A program made the translations under genes and the position numbers. Positions 1 to 10,161 of a stretch of DNA of 64,000 nucleotides are shown here, one piece after another. Source of the stretch: Callorhinus ursinus. Its lineage: Eukaryota > Chordata > Mammalia > Carnivora > Otariidae. The notes under the pieces are model-generated. The model was not told where the DNA came from and searched no databases. It saw only the letters and a program-made list of their open reading frames with translations. The stretch is from NCBI RefSeq assembly GCF_003265705.1, contig NW_020312828.1, positions 57,935,455 to 57,999,454 on the forward strand, in the 5' to 3' direction. The first letter of the stretch is position 1. Every line of letters begins with the position of its first letter.

Positions 1-548
1 TTTTATTTTTTCCTTTCCTATGCTTACTAATTCTTTGTCTTATGGTGTAATTTAAAATCTGAACTGGGATGGGATACTAATAGGAGAATATATAGGCAAA
101 CATAGTAGGTCAGGCATTTGAGAGTTATAAGACAAATAGTATAGATATCATGGAATTAAATTTTTCTTCTGGGTATAATTACTGCTCTAGAGAATACAAA
201 GAAAAACTGAAGGTGATTAGCCACCCATTAATACCTAAGTGTGAAAGCTAGTGAGTCTTCTGAAAGCATATAAAGAGACTCCCATGCCTTATAGTTAGAG
301 GGTGGAAAAATCTGTAGACAAGCCTAGTACAATATTATGAGTAAATACTTTTCAACAAGCGGTGTGAGGAAAATATGCGAAAAGAATGAAACCTTACCAT
401 AATTTGCACTGGTTTAGGAAAAGAGTTCCTAATAGAATTAAAAAAAGCATAAATCATAAAAAGAATGGAAGATATTCTTATTAATAGAGATGGAAAAGAA
501 CACATTAATTGGATCATTGGTCACCTTCCCTTTACCTGAAGCCTTGTT
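1..548. other. AT-rich stretch, nothing recognised
   Basis: I see no exon-like or repeat-family signal here. The short open frame on the minus strand near 335-517 is low-complexity and is what AT-rich DNA gives by chance. Confidence 0.5.
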
Positions 549-564
549 AATACTCTAGCAAAGT

Positions 565-754
565 GGGGCACCTGGGTGGCTCAGTCGATTAAGCATCTGC
601 CTTTGGCTCAGGTCATGATCCGAGGGTCCTGAGATCTAGCCCCACATCAGGTTCTCAGCTCAGTAGGGAGCCTGCTTCTCCCTCTCCCTCTGCCTGGTGC
701 TCCGCCTGCTTGTGCTTTCTCTTTCTGTTAAATAAATAAATAGAATCTTAGAAA
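565..754 (+). mobile_element. Can-SINE (SINEC), full length
   Basis: The element has the tRNA-derived head (GGGGCACCTGGGTGGCTCAG), the GGTCATGATC body, a CT-rich stretch and an AAATAAATAAAT tail. It is flanked by a 15-bp target-site duplication, AATACTCTAGCAAAG at 549-563 and AATACTCCAGCAAAG at 755-769, with one mismatch. It is therefore a bona fide L1-mobilised insertion. Confidence 0.95.
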
Positions 755-769
755 AATACTCCAGCAAAG

Positions 770-1068
770 ACATCACATATAGCATAACAGCTTGAATTGC
801 TGTTCGTACTTCCCACTTTTACCTGACACAATCCATTTGGTTCTGTAGGGAAGAGACTGGTGAATTATATGGAGATATACAGGGACCTGAATCCTTATAT
901 TCTTCCTGTCTATAAGCCTGATACTACTTTCTGTCATTACCTTCTGGAAGCAGTGTGTGTGTATGGGGGGGGGAATGTTGTATTTATATTTACTATCATG
1001 TTCAGATGTGGCATATGTGCAAATTTAGAGAAATCATTCAATATTTATATTACCAACAAGGAAACCTT
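770..1068. other. Unrecognised sequence
   Basis: No family recognised. A 77-codon plus-strand frame starting at 860 overlaps a G run and has no homology that I can see. Confidence 0.4.
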
Positions 1069-1083
1069 AAGCAATATATTTTC

Positions 1084-1180
1084 TTTTTTTTAATTTTATT
1101 ATGTCATGTTAATCACCATACATTACATCATTAGTTTTTGATGTAGTGTTCCATGATTCATTGTTTGTGTATAAAACCCA
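1084..1180 (-). mobile_element. 5'-truncated L1, last ~95 bp of 3' UTR
   Basis: The sequence matches the extreme 3' end of L1 copies 1, 2 and 3 of this window (ATTACATCATTAGTTTTTGA, then GTTCCATGATTCATTG). It is bounded by a 15-bp duplication, AAGCAATATATTTTC at 1069-1083 and AAGCAATACATTTTC at 1181-1195. This is a very short, severely 5'-truncated insertion of the same young L1 lineage. Confidence 0.9.
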
Positions 1181-1195
1181 AAGCAATACATTTTC

Positions 1196-2004
1196 ATTGA
1201 CAAAAACATGTGAAGAAAACAACAACAGCAAAAAAAAAATTAACCAGTGATCCACATTATGAAATATTTTGACATAATCATAAGGAAAAAAAAAACAAAC
1301 TTGTCTATTTTTTTCCAAGGAGCATGATCATCAGAGTAGGAAGGTATAGAACATTTTGATATTAAAAATAAAGTATGGTGTAGGTAAGATTGTGGAAAAC
1401 TACTATTTAACGCCTCTACCTGAGCCCTATCTCTGTCCTGTCTCCATCAGGCTATTAATTGTATTACCATATGTTTATTGAATGCCTATTAATTCTATGT
1501 TATTTTACATTTATTCCCCATATCCTTCTGTATAACACTTTGAATATAATTCCTAGGATGCTGATTTTGTGGAATTTGAGGCAGAAGATTAGAATAATGT
1601 GAATAACATGAACCTAAGTTTCTGCTCCTAATTTCCTAGTTCTACCAATTATCACTGAAAATTGATGAATCACAGTGACATAACTTAGGGATTCTTGGTA
1701 TAAGATGGGCTATTTTGATACATACTCTACCATTTATTATATTCTAAAAGGTTAGAAATGTTCAAAGACATGATTTTCTCAAAAGTAAATGATGTGAATG
1801 CCTGAACCATGTACAAGTGTGTTTCAATAATGTCAAGAACATTTTGATAAAAAAAAATTGTCAGATGATTTATTAACATTTAAAAAGGCAATTAATGACC
1901 TGTAAGAGCCAATGAGGATTTAAAATTCATGTCATTCAATTAAAGATATATTTTGATAGACAAATAGATGAAGAGGATTCATTCCTTTGTTCCTACATTT
2001 AGAC
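1196..2004. other. AT-rich stretch, nothing recognised
   Basis: No repeat family, exon or RNA gene recognised. It has short A runs only. Confidence 0.4.
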
Positions 2005-2630
2005 TTTTATTCAGTAAATATTTATGAAGTGCTAGGTACTGTCAAAGGACAGGGGATAGGCTCATGAATAAAACAAAAAGGGCCTTGCCCTCTTGGTGAG
2101 AAATGAAAAAGGATAAAAACATAATGATTAATATAAATATATGTAGATGTATAAATAACATAAATATATATTTATATGTATATATTTCATTATCCACACC
2201 TATATCCATGTCTGTACCTATATCTGAATCTGTGACAAGTACTATAAAAAACCATAAAACAGTATAAAAAGATAAAAAGTGATGGAAGGGGCATGTTTTT
2301 GAAACAGATAATTAGGGAAGGCATCTATGGTGATATCACATTTGAGTAGACCCTGTACAGTGTTAAGGAGAAAGCCATGTCCTAAGTAAGGGAAGAGCAT
2401 TTTATGTTAGAAAATCAGCAGTGCAAAATTTCTGAAGAAAAACAATGTTTTACAAGAACGATAGGAAGTAACTAGATGTCAGATCATGTAAGAACTTATA
2501 GAAAAGACATTGATGCATTAGGGTCAGGGCTGTATCTTAATCAGATTTGAAAGATTATTTTGATCTTGTACATAGAACAGTCAGGAGGAGGACAATGAAG
2601 CAGAGAAACCAGACAAGAAATGGTAAAGAT
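2005..2630 (+). repeat. Ancient mammal-wide interspersed repeat, family uncertain
   Basis: The order of degraded motifs follows a common old mammalian repeat whose consensus I remember but cannot name with certainty. First comes TTCAGTAAATATTTATGAAG, then a 'gggccttgccctc' block, a 'ggaaggcatct...acatttgagtagacc' block, a 'gatcatgtaagaactt' block and finally 'atcagatttgaaagattattttgat'. The (TATA/ATCT)-rich part at 2120-2230 is an internal expansion. Confidence 0.45.
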
Positions 2631-3979
2631 AGAGAGTAAAAGAATTTTAGCATGGTTATTGACAATTTCTTTTCGGCATTTTTGAGACATTGATGGAGAA
2701 TTCTGAACTTTCCAATAACATAGTTATTTATTAAACTAACTATGTTAGTTTAATAACTTCTCAATGAGATCCTAAGAGAATGTTGATTAATGGAACTGAA
2801 GCATAGGACTTGGTTCTTAATATTATCCTGTTGAGCATCTTTATCTGCGATTCAGTTGGGCACATGGAAAGCATGCTAATGAAATTCACAGATGACCTAA
2901 GAGTGTAAATAAGCCATTGAAACACATAGGCAGGTTACAAAATTACCATTACAGACTGGAAAATATAGTCACATTTTCCAGAGAAACCGTACTTTGCTTC
3001 AGAGAAACAAATCTAAGACATCAGACAGAAATTCCACATGAAGCTAAGATCACCAACTGTGCAAGCCCCCAAATCCCAGGAAAAGTTTAAACAACAAGAT
3101 AGAGATCAGACTACAGCTACAATAGCAGAAAAAAACAAGAAAGACTGTCATCAATGTGTCAAAACTTTTCAGAAATTTGTCAGTAAAGAAGATTTCTGTT
3201 TCCGACTCTACAGAGAAAACCACAGAAACCACAGTTCAAACCAATAGCAAAAATATATTGTTGATGCAGTAGGAATATTTCAAGGGGTATATAAAACAGA
3301 CTTAATAGAAATAGTATTGAACCCTCTGGCATTCACTAAAGTCATTAAATGGGAAGTTGTAGTACAAGTGAGTAGGCCAGTCAGTGTTAGCACTGAAAAA
3401 TGAGGGACATGTTTTAGGGACTTAATAACTTCCACATAATCCTATTCTTTTTATGCAATCAGTAAGATTATATACAAACAACAAACATTGGAGGACAAGA
3501 ATTATCCATTTAAAAAGATAGGAAAATAATCAGAAAGAAAACTAAATCCATGAAAGCCACCAAATTAAAAAAAAAACCCTGAATATTCAACACTCAATGA
3601 ATCTCATTGAACAGAACAAAATTAAGAAGTATTTGGAAACAAATCTAACTTGTATTTTAAACATGCTTCCAAAGAATATTGCACCCAAGAAAAAGAATCA
3701 GAATTCTTGAAATAAAGACATTTTACTAAATTAACAAAAAGAAGAAAATTACTGAAATGGAACATAGGAAAAATATTCAAAAACACAATAGAAAAAATAC
3801 AAAGATGGGAAAGGTATGAGAAAAGAGTTTAAACACAGGGAACATTGATGTAGACATTTGAAACCTAATAGAAGAAGACAAACATAATTGGGAGGATGGA
3901 AGAATATAAATAATTAAAAATACTAAAAATAAAATCAGACATAAATTATAAACTAATAAGAAAAGCAAAGTGTTTTCTA
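2631..3979. other. Unrecognised sequence with one short hairpin
   Basis: Nothing recognised. A perfect 10-bp inverted repeat TTAAACTAAC / GTTAGTTTAA lies at 2731-2740 and 2744-2753. Open frames of 60-69 codons on both strands at 3038-3247 overlap each other antisense and look fortuitous. The A-rich part at 3500-3980 could be a very old L1, but I cannot show it. Confidence 0.4.
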
Positions 3980-4320
3980 TACCCAGTTAGGAAGAGAGGT
4001 TATGCTGTAGTAAGAAACAGTTTCCAAATATCACTGGTATAAAAAACAATGGTTTATTTCTTGTACATGCTATGTGTCTAGTTTGGCTTGGTGTAGAGCT
4101 CTGGTCAGTTTCATCCTCACTCAGGCATCCAGCGTGATGGATTATCCATCATCTAAACTATTGTTCTTTGCTGGAGTTGGAATAAACAAAGTTAACAAGT
4201 TACACATAGTGTCTTAGGGATATGAACATACTTGAGTGTAGCACATATTACTCCTGCTCATATTCCATGGCCCAAGCAATTCATGAGCCCAAAGGCTTGC
4301 CTCAAATTAGAATACAAAAT
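3980..4320 (+). repeat. Ancient interspersed repeat, family uncertain
   Basis: The motif order 'gctgtagtaagaaacagtttccaaatatcactggt', 'ggtttatttcttgtacatgctatgtgtct', 'ctctggtcagtttcatcctcactcaggcatccag' and 'acatattactcctgctcatattc' resembles a widespread mammalian repeat (TTTATTTCT, catgctacatgtc, cactcaggnacccagg). The family name is not certain; a RepeatMasker run would settle it. Confidence 0.45.
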
Positions 4321-4329
4321 AACAACAAA

Positions 4330-4830
4330 AGATATGTAAAATAAATGAGAGAAGATAGTTATAAAGATAAAGAAGAGTCAAGCTACATATAATCAGTGCT
4401 CAAGAAGCAGATAACAATACAAAAGGAAATAAGATAGTAGATATAGATATATAAAAGAAGAAAATATCCTCAAAAAATAGACTTGATTATAGATTGAAAG
4501 AGCACAATCCATTACAGGAAAATTTTATGTAAATAATTAGCACTAACAAATATCCTTTGAAGTTGACGGGTACCTAGTCAGAAAAGAAATGTCTATACTA
4601 TTGGAAAATCACTTTGGCTTCACATATTCTCATATTAAAACAGAGTTTTGAGGAAAGGAAATTTATACCAGTAATTTTATATTCAGAAAAATGTTCATTC
4701 AGCCATAAAGCAATGGGCGTTCTCATCCTGCGAAACCATCCTTGAGCATTTACTAAGAAAACTACTGAAAAAAACTATCAGAACTGGACAATAACTAAAT
4801 CACTAAAAATAAAACAAATGGAGGAATTTG
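4330..4830 (+). repeat. Possible L1/HAL1-type relic
   Basis: The stretch near 4670-4780 (ATATTCAGAAAAATGTTCATT, then a conserved-looking 'ctactgaaaaaaactatcagaac') resembles very old L1 or HAL1 sequence. The support is weak and from memory only. Confidence 0.25.
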
Positions 4831-5563
4831 GAGAGCTATAGCTTAAAAAATATTGGTGAGGTACTGATTCTATTAAATCTTGAATCAGGGTAAACTAATT
4901 TTTTAAATTGCACTTAGGTAAGAGAAAGTATATGTTATGTTATATATCTTAATAATTCAAAATGGTAATTTAACTGACAAAACCAATTTACAGGAATGGG
5001 AATAAAATGTGGGAAGAAGCATAAGTGTGTGAAATCTCTCATTTTTCATAAATGAGATATTTTTCATAAATGAGAGATACAATAAATGATATATGTTTAA
5101 AATATTTAAATTCTTTTCATATAATTTAGCATCATTTAAACATCATCATATTATAAATTAATGTTGTACATAAATATAGTCATTTTTTTAGGTAGCAGAA
5201 TGTCTTCGTGTGAACACACCTGGAGTATGAGTTTATATAAGGATGCATCCATTCAGAATATATCTCAACAATAATTGATAAAACACCGATATTAGCAGTA
5301 TTTAAATTACACACAAAGTTTTATTCCTTACTCAAATGTCTGGAAATTTATAATTCAAATCTGGGCCTTTGTTCCTCCAAGTTACCTGTAACCATTGCCT
5401 TCCCAATTTCCAATGAAATCCTCATAGAATACCGCCTTCATGCTTATTGTCAAGATGTGTTTGTAAGCTCCATATATTTATAACCATAATCCAAGCACAT
5501 TAAAAAGAAATCAATGGAAGAAGGAAGTTAGGCAAAAGCGGAGAAGGACACATCCCCTCTCTT
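4831..5563. other. AT-rich stretch with a small tandem duplication
   Basis: Nothing recognised beyond two adjacent 18-bp units, ATTTTTCATAAATGAGAT at 5041-5058 and the near-identical copy at 5059-5076. Confidence 0.45.
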
Positions 5564-5576
5564 TAAAGACACTTTT

Positions 5577-5781
5577 AGGGGTGCCTGGGTGGCTCAGTCG
5601 TTAAGCGTCTGCCTTCGGCTCAGGTCATGATCCCAGGGTCCTGGGATCAAGCCCCACATCAGGCTCCCTGCTCAGAGGGAAGCCTGCCTCTCCCTCTCCC
5701 ACTCCCCCTACTTGTGTTCCCTCTCTCACTGTGTCTCTTTCTGTCAAATAAATAAAATCTTTTTAAAAAATAAAAATAAAA
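5577..5781 (+). mobile_element. Can-SINE, full length
   Basis: This is a well-preserved copy with an A-rich tail containing AATAAATAAA. The 11-bp duplication TAAAGACACTT occurs at 5564-5574 and 5782-5792. It lies about 35 bp from an oppositely oriented copy (5817-6013). Confidence 0.95.
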
Positions 5782-5816
5782 TAAAGACACTTAAATTCAC
5801 AAATTGCTTCTTTTTT

Positions 5817-6013
5817 TTTTCTAAGATTTATTCATTTATTTATTTGACAGAGAGAGACACAGCGAGAGAGAGAACACAAGCAGGGGGAGTGGGAAAGGGA
5901 GAAGCAGGCTTTCCACAGAGCACGGAGCCTGATGTGGGGCTCGATCCCAGGATCCTGGGATCATGACCTGAGCCCAAGGCAGATGCTTAACGACTGAGCC
6001 ACCCAGGTGCCCC
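5817..6013 (-). mobile_element. Can-SINE, full length
   Basis: The T-rich tail is on the left and the head (complement of GGGGCACCTGGGTGGCTCAGT) ends at 6013. The duplication AAATTGCTTCTTTTT (5802-5816) recurs as AGATTGCTTCTTTTT (6014-6028). Confidence 0.93.
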
Positions 6014-6028
6014 AGATTGCTTCTTTTT

Positions 6029-6589
6029 ATATTTAACTTCTTAGGACTTAGTTATCTATACTCAGTTGCATTGTAAGGAAGAATTCGGTCTTTCTTCCAG
6101 GCCACCATAGAGAAACAATATGAAAAATATTTTGACAAAAATAAAGTTTTTTGGTGTGGAAAAAAAAGACACAGGGTACATCAAACTTATGCTAAGATAC
6201 TCAATGTCTGACATGTAGAAAACTGATGGTCATCTATTGTGTGACTTTAGAGAACTAAACAAAGATCCATGTTTATAAGATTTTGGAGGGATGTAGCAGA
6301 ATATACTCTAGAGAATATAAACAATTACACATTTCTCTGAAAATAGAATGGATATTCCCTGTGTTCTGTGAAAACACAGCACATTAGTGATGTTCAAGCT
6401 GAGAAAATGTGGTGTATTGAACTAACTAAACTTTACAGTCCATTTCAGATTTGAGATCCCTATAATAAAATAATGCTTGGGTATAGCACTATTTTATTAT
6501 TTAACAACATTTTGTTATTACATAATATTATTTTATAAATTATATTAACAATATTATATTAAGTACTATAATACTATATTAAGTACTCT
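6029..6589. other. AT-rich stretch, nothing recognised
   Basis: No feature recognised. A short direct repeat ATATTAAGTACT is present near 6558-6592, at the 3' edge of the following L1. Confidence 0.4.
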
Positions 6590-6949
6590 TCTTCTTTTAT
6601 TCAAGTATAATTAACATGCAGTGTTATATTAATTTCAGGTGTACAATATAATGCTTCAGCAATTCTATGCATTATTCAGTACTCATCATGGTAAGTGTTC
6701 ATCACAATAAGGATACTCTTAATCCCCTTCACTTATTTCACCCATAAGTCCATCCACGTCCCCTCTGGCAACCACCCATTTGTTCTGTATATTTGAGAAT
6801 CTGGTTTTTTGTTTGTCTCCTTTTCCTTTGTTCATTTGTTTTGTTTCTTAAATTACATATACGAGTGAAATCATATGGTTATTTGTCTTTTTCTGACTGG
6901 TTTATTTCACTTAGCATTATATCCTCTGAATCCATCTATATTGTTTTAT

Positions 6950-7039
6950 CTTTTTCATTTTTTTAAAAATTTTTTTTGGCATGATTTCTTACCGTGTAAA
7001 GAAAGCCAACTTCCAAGACACAGGTCATTCAGGTTAAAC
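6950..7039 (-). mobile_element. Small retroposed fragment of unknown source
   Basis: The L1 3' end is interrupted by 90 bp flanked by a perfect 16-bp duplication, ATCTATATTGTTTTAT at 6934-6949 and 7040-7055. The left part of the insert is an interrupted T run, i.e. an A-rich tail on the minus strand. The remaining ~55 bp (6979-7039) is not Can-SINE or L1. It looks like a 5'-truncated retrocopy of another RNA. Confidence 0.7.
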
Positions 7040-7071
7040 ATCTATATTGTTTTATATGGCAAGATTTCTTT

Positions 7072-7264
7072 TTTTTAAACTCTTTTTTTTAAGCTTTTAT
7101 TTATTTATTCATGACAGACAGAGAGAGAGAGAGAGAGAGAGAAGCAGAGGGAGAAGCAGGCTCTCAAGGAGTAGGGAGCCCGATGCGGGACTCGATCCCA
7201 GGACCCTGGGATCATGACCTGAGCTGAAGGCAGACGCTTAACCATCTGAGCCACCCAGGCACCC
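7072..7264 (-). mobile_element. Can-SINE, full length, inside old L1
   Basis: It carries a (GA)n run next to the tail. The perfect 19-bp duplication TATATGGCAAGATTTCTTT occurs at 7053-7071 and 7265-7283. Its left duplication overlaps the right duplication of the 90-bp insert, so it landed next to that insert. Confidence 0.95.
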
Positions 7265-7693
7265 TATATGGCAAGATTTCTTTCTTTTCTTATGGCTGAG
7301 TAGTACTCCATTGTGCATATATACCTCATCATCTTTATCTATTCATCTGTGGAAGGACACTTGGGTTGCTTCCATATCTTGGCTATTGTAAATAATGCTA
7401 CAATAAACATAGGGATGAATATATCTTTTCAAATTAGTGTTTTTGTTTCCTTTGGATAAATACCCAGTAGTGGAATTACTGGATCATATGGTAATTCTAT
7501 TTTTAATTTTTTGAGTAGCCTCCATACTGTTTTCGCCAGTGGCTGTGCCAGCTTGCATTGCCACCAACAGTGTAGGAGGGTTCCTTTTTCTCCACATTGT
7601 TGCCAACACTTGTTACTTCTTGTGTTTTTGATTTTAGCCATTCTCACAGGTGTGAGGTGATAAACAATATTATTAATAACAAATATACAACAA

Positions 7694-7718
7694 TATTGTA
7701 TAATGGCATTATACAATA
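7694..7718. repeat. Perfect 12-bp inverted repeat
   Basis: TATTGTATAATG and CATTATACAATA are separated by one base, in AT-rich sequence between an L1 and a SINE. No function is implied. Confidence 0.7.
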
Positions 7719-7763
7719 ATATTTTGTTGGTGAGTTTTTATTTTATTTTTTATTTTATCTTAC

Positions 7764-7980
7764 TTTTAAAGATTTTATTTATTTATTTATTCATTAGAGA
7801 GAGAGAGAGACCAAGCACAAACAAAAGCAGGGGGAGTGGCAAACAGAGGGAGAGGGAGAAGCAGGCTCCCCGCAGAGCAGGGAGCCTGATGTGGGGCTGG
7901 ATCCCAGGACCCTGGGATCATGACCATCATGATCAGAGCCAAAGGCAGATTCTTAACCAACTGAACCACCCAGGTGCCCT
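7764..7980 (-). mobile_element. Can-SINE with internal duplication
   Basis: This is a typical minus-strand copy. It differs from others in having a short inverted duplication at the conserved GATCATGACC (7917-7938 reads gatcatgaccatcatgatc). I do not see a clear target-site duplication. Confidence 0.9.
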
Positions 7981-8003
7981 AGATTTTAAATAGCAAAATT
8001 AAG

Positions 8004-8291
8004 CTTTAACCTGTAACAGGTATGAAATATCTCTATTCTTTAAGATTAAACATGTAGCAGGGCGTCTTGGTGGTTCAGTCAGTTGAGTGCCGGACTCTTG
8101 ATTTTGGCTCAGGTCATGATCTCAGGGCCCTGGGATCCAGCCCCATGTTGGGCTCCCCGCTCTGTGGGGAGTCTGCTTGTCTCCTTCTCCCTCTGCCCTT
8201 CCCCCACTCACCCAGGTGCTCTCTCTCTAAAATAAATAAATAAATCTTAAAAAATGATTAAACGCAGCAGGTATGAAATATCTCTTTATTC
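8004..8291. repeat. ~41-bp direct duplication split by a SINE
   Basis: The block 'ttaacctgtaacaggtatgaaatatctctattcttt' (8005-8041) recurs after the SINE as 'ttaaacgcagcaggtatgaaatatctctttattcttt' (8258-8291). The sequence just left of the SINE (8043-8058) also matches the start of the second unit. A tandem duplication followed by SINE insertion near the unit boundary explains this. Confidence 0.7.
8059..8255 (+). mobile_element. Can-SINE, older subfamily
   Basis: The head reads GGGCGTCTTGGTGGTTCAGT and is followed by 'ggactcttgattttggctc' in place of the common 'tctgccttcggctc'. It has an AATAAATAAATAAATC tail. The flank GATTAAACATGTAGCAGG (8043-8060) recurs as GATTAAACGCAGCAGG (8256-8271). 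Confidence 0.88.
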
Positions 8292-9230
8292 TTTTTGTTA
8301 TTACTCCTTGCTTCTTATAAGATATAAACACAGCATTTTATTTCTTATGCTGATGAAACTCTTGTAATTTAATACATAAATGTACCCCAGATAAATGGGT
8401 TTCTATAAAGTGAACATGAAAATATCACAGGAAAATAAAAAATGAATAACTAAGTTAAGGAGAGAACCACATGAAGTAATTTGCCTTAATTAAGTTTAAA
8501 TCCCATAAGAGAATGGATATTAAATCCTAAAATACCACCAAACACAGTTTATAAAGAATTGTTTTTTTAGACACATACTTATTTCTTAGGGTTCTTTTAC
8601 AAGTCTTCTCCACCCTATGCAAGAGTATTACAAATACACATATTAACGCACTAACTTTATTCAGATTCTTATTATATCCTGGTTTAGACAACTCACATAA
8701 TTTTTTACTATTAACCACATCGGTAATAGTTAAAATAGTTAGCAGCACCTCACTCTTTTTCCCAAGGAGTAAACCCTTCAACCTGATTTTTTTTTCCTTC
8801 AAGTGAAAGCAGAACTTCTTTCACCTAACTTTGGACTGGATAAGAAAAACTTCAGTCATTAGAGAGGTCCAAAGAGCAATTTCAATACTCAGTGCTTTAG
8901 TTAAAGTTTAAAGATTTTTTTGAATGGACCTATTCTTTACTAATGAACTAAAATATATATAGAAAAAAAAAAAAACTCAGAACCAATTCTAGTAGAGAAA
9001 TATCCTTGATCTTGTATATTTTAAAAAAAATTCCCCCAAATTTTCTTCTCTAAAGGTTTCCTACAGATATTCTACATATAGTGTTTTACATGAGCAAAAA
9101 TCTGCATGTCCTTAGATTCACAGAAATAGAAGTTAGATGGTGTTTTTTAAGATGTAATATATCCCAGACATTGTGCACAGTGCAGTATATATGTTGTCTC
9201 TGAATCCTCATTTCTATTTACACACACACT
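8292..9230. other. AT-rich stretch, nothing recognised
   Basis: No exon, RNA gene or repeat family recognised. A 91-codon minus-strand frame (8527-8802) has no recognisable domain and ordinary AT-driven composition. Confidence 0.4.
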
Positions 9231-9493
9231 TCAAGTTCTTTTAAACATTATTCTTTTTTTAAAATTTTTATTGTTATGTTAATCACCATACATTACATCA
9301 TTAGTTTTTGATGTAGTGTTCCATGATTCATCGTTTGCATATAACACCCAGTGCTCCATGCAGAGCGTGCCCACTTTAATACCCATCAGCAGTCTAAACC
9401 ATCCTCCCACCTCCTCTCTAGAACCCTCAGTTTGTTTTTCAGAGTCCATCTTCTCTCATGGTTCATCTCCCCCTCTGATTCCCCCCTTATTCT

Positions 9494-10004
9494 TCCTCTT
9501 CTGCTATCTTCTTCTTCTTTTTTTTTTTTTAACATATATTGTGTTATTTNNNNNNNNNNNNNNNNNNNNNNNNNNNNNNNNNNNNNNNNNNNNNNNNNNN
9601 NNNNNNNNNNNNNNNNNNNNNNNNNNNNNNNNNNNNNNNNNNNNNNNNNNNNNNNNNNNNNNNNNNNNNNNNNNNNNNNNNNNNNNNNNNNNNNNNNNNN
9701 NNNNNNNNNNNNNNNNNNNNNNNNNNNNNNNNNNNNNNNNNNNNNNNNNNNNNNNNNNNNNNNNNNNNNNNNNNNNNNNNNNNNNNNNNNNNNNNNNNNN
9801 NNNNNNNNNNNNNNNNNNNNNNNNNNNNNNNNNNNNNNNNNNNNNNNNNNNNNNNNNNNNNNNNNNNNNNNNNNNNNNNNNNNNNNNNNNNNNNNNNNNN
9901 NNNNNNNNNNNNNNNNNNNNNNNNNNNNNNNNNNNNNNNNNNNNNNNNNTCCTCTTCTGCTATCTTCTTCTTCTTTTTTTTTTTTAACATATATTGTGTT
10001 ATTT
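9494..10004. other. 400-N assembly gap flanked by a duplicated 55-bp sequence
   Basis: N fills 9550-9949. The 56 bp before it (9494-9549: tcctcttctgctatc, CTT repeats, T13, aacatatattgtgttattt) is repeated after it at 9950-10004 with one fewer T. Copies 2 and 3 have this segment once (about 28086-28139 and 44197-44239), so the true sequence probably has it once and the gap is likely artificial. Confidence 0.85.
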
Positions 10005-10161
10005 CTTACAGAGGTACAGATCTGTGATTCAACAGTCTTGCACAATTCAAAGTGCTCACCATAGAACATACCCTCCCCAATGTCTATCACCCAGGCACCC
10101 CATCCCTCCTAGCCCGACCACTCCAGCAACCCTCAGTTTGTTTCCTGAGATGAAGAATTCC

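Larger units (their letters stand above)
6590..7663 (-). mobile_element. Old 5'-truncated L1, 3' UTR plus ORF2 C-terminus
   Basis: Read on the minus strand this carries the ORF2 C-terminal region, with recognisable peptide signatures [26 protein letters not shown] and [18 protein letters not shown] (7663 down to about 7420). The rest of the C-terminus and the 3' UTR follow, down to 6590. It is more diverged than copies 1-3 of this window. Two later insertions interrupt it: a 90-bp retroposed fragment (6950-7039) and a SINE (7072-7264). Confidence 0.88.

Noticed and set aside
3038..3247. Plus- and minus-strand 60-69-codon frames at the same place
   Set aside because: Mutually antisense frames in low-complexity DNA without a recognisable domain or splice sites.
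5577..5650. tRNA-like sequences (A-box GTGGCTCAGT, B-box-like GGGATCGAGCCC) at the head of many repeats
   Set aside because: These are the tRNA-derived heads of SINEs, lacking a complete cloverleaf; no functional tRNA gene is supported.
9316..10090. Open frames of 148-237 codons on both strands around 9.3-10.1 kb
   Set aside because: Most of their length is translated N; they exist only because the gap contains no stop codons.
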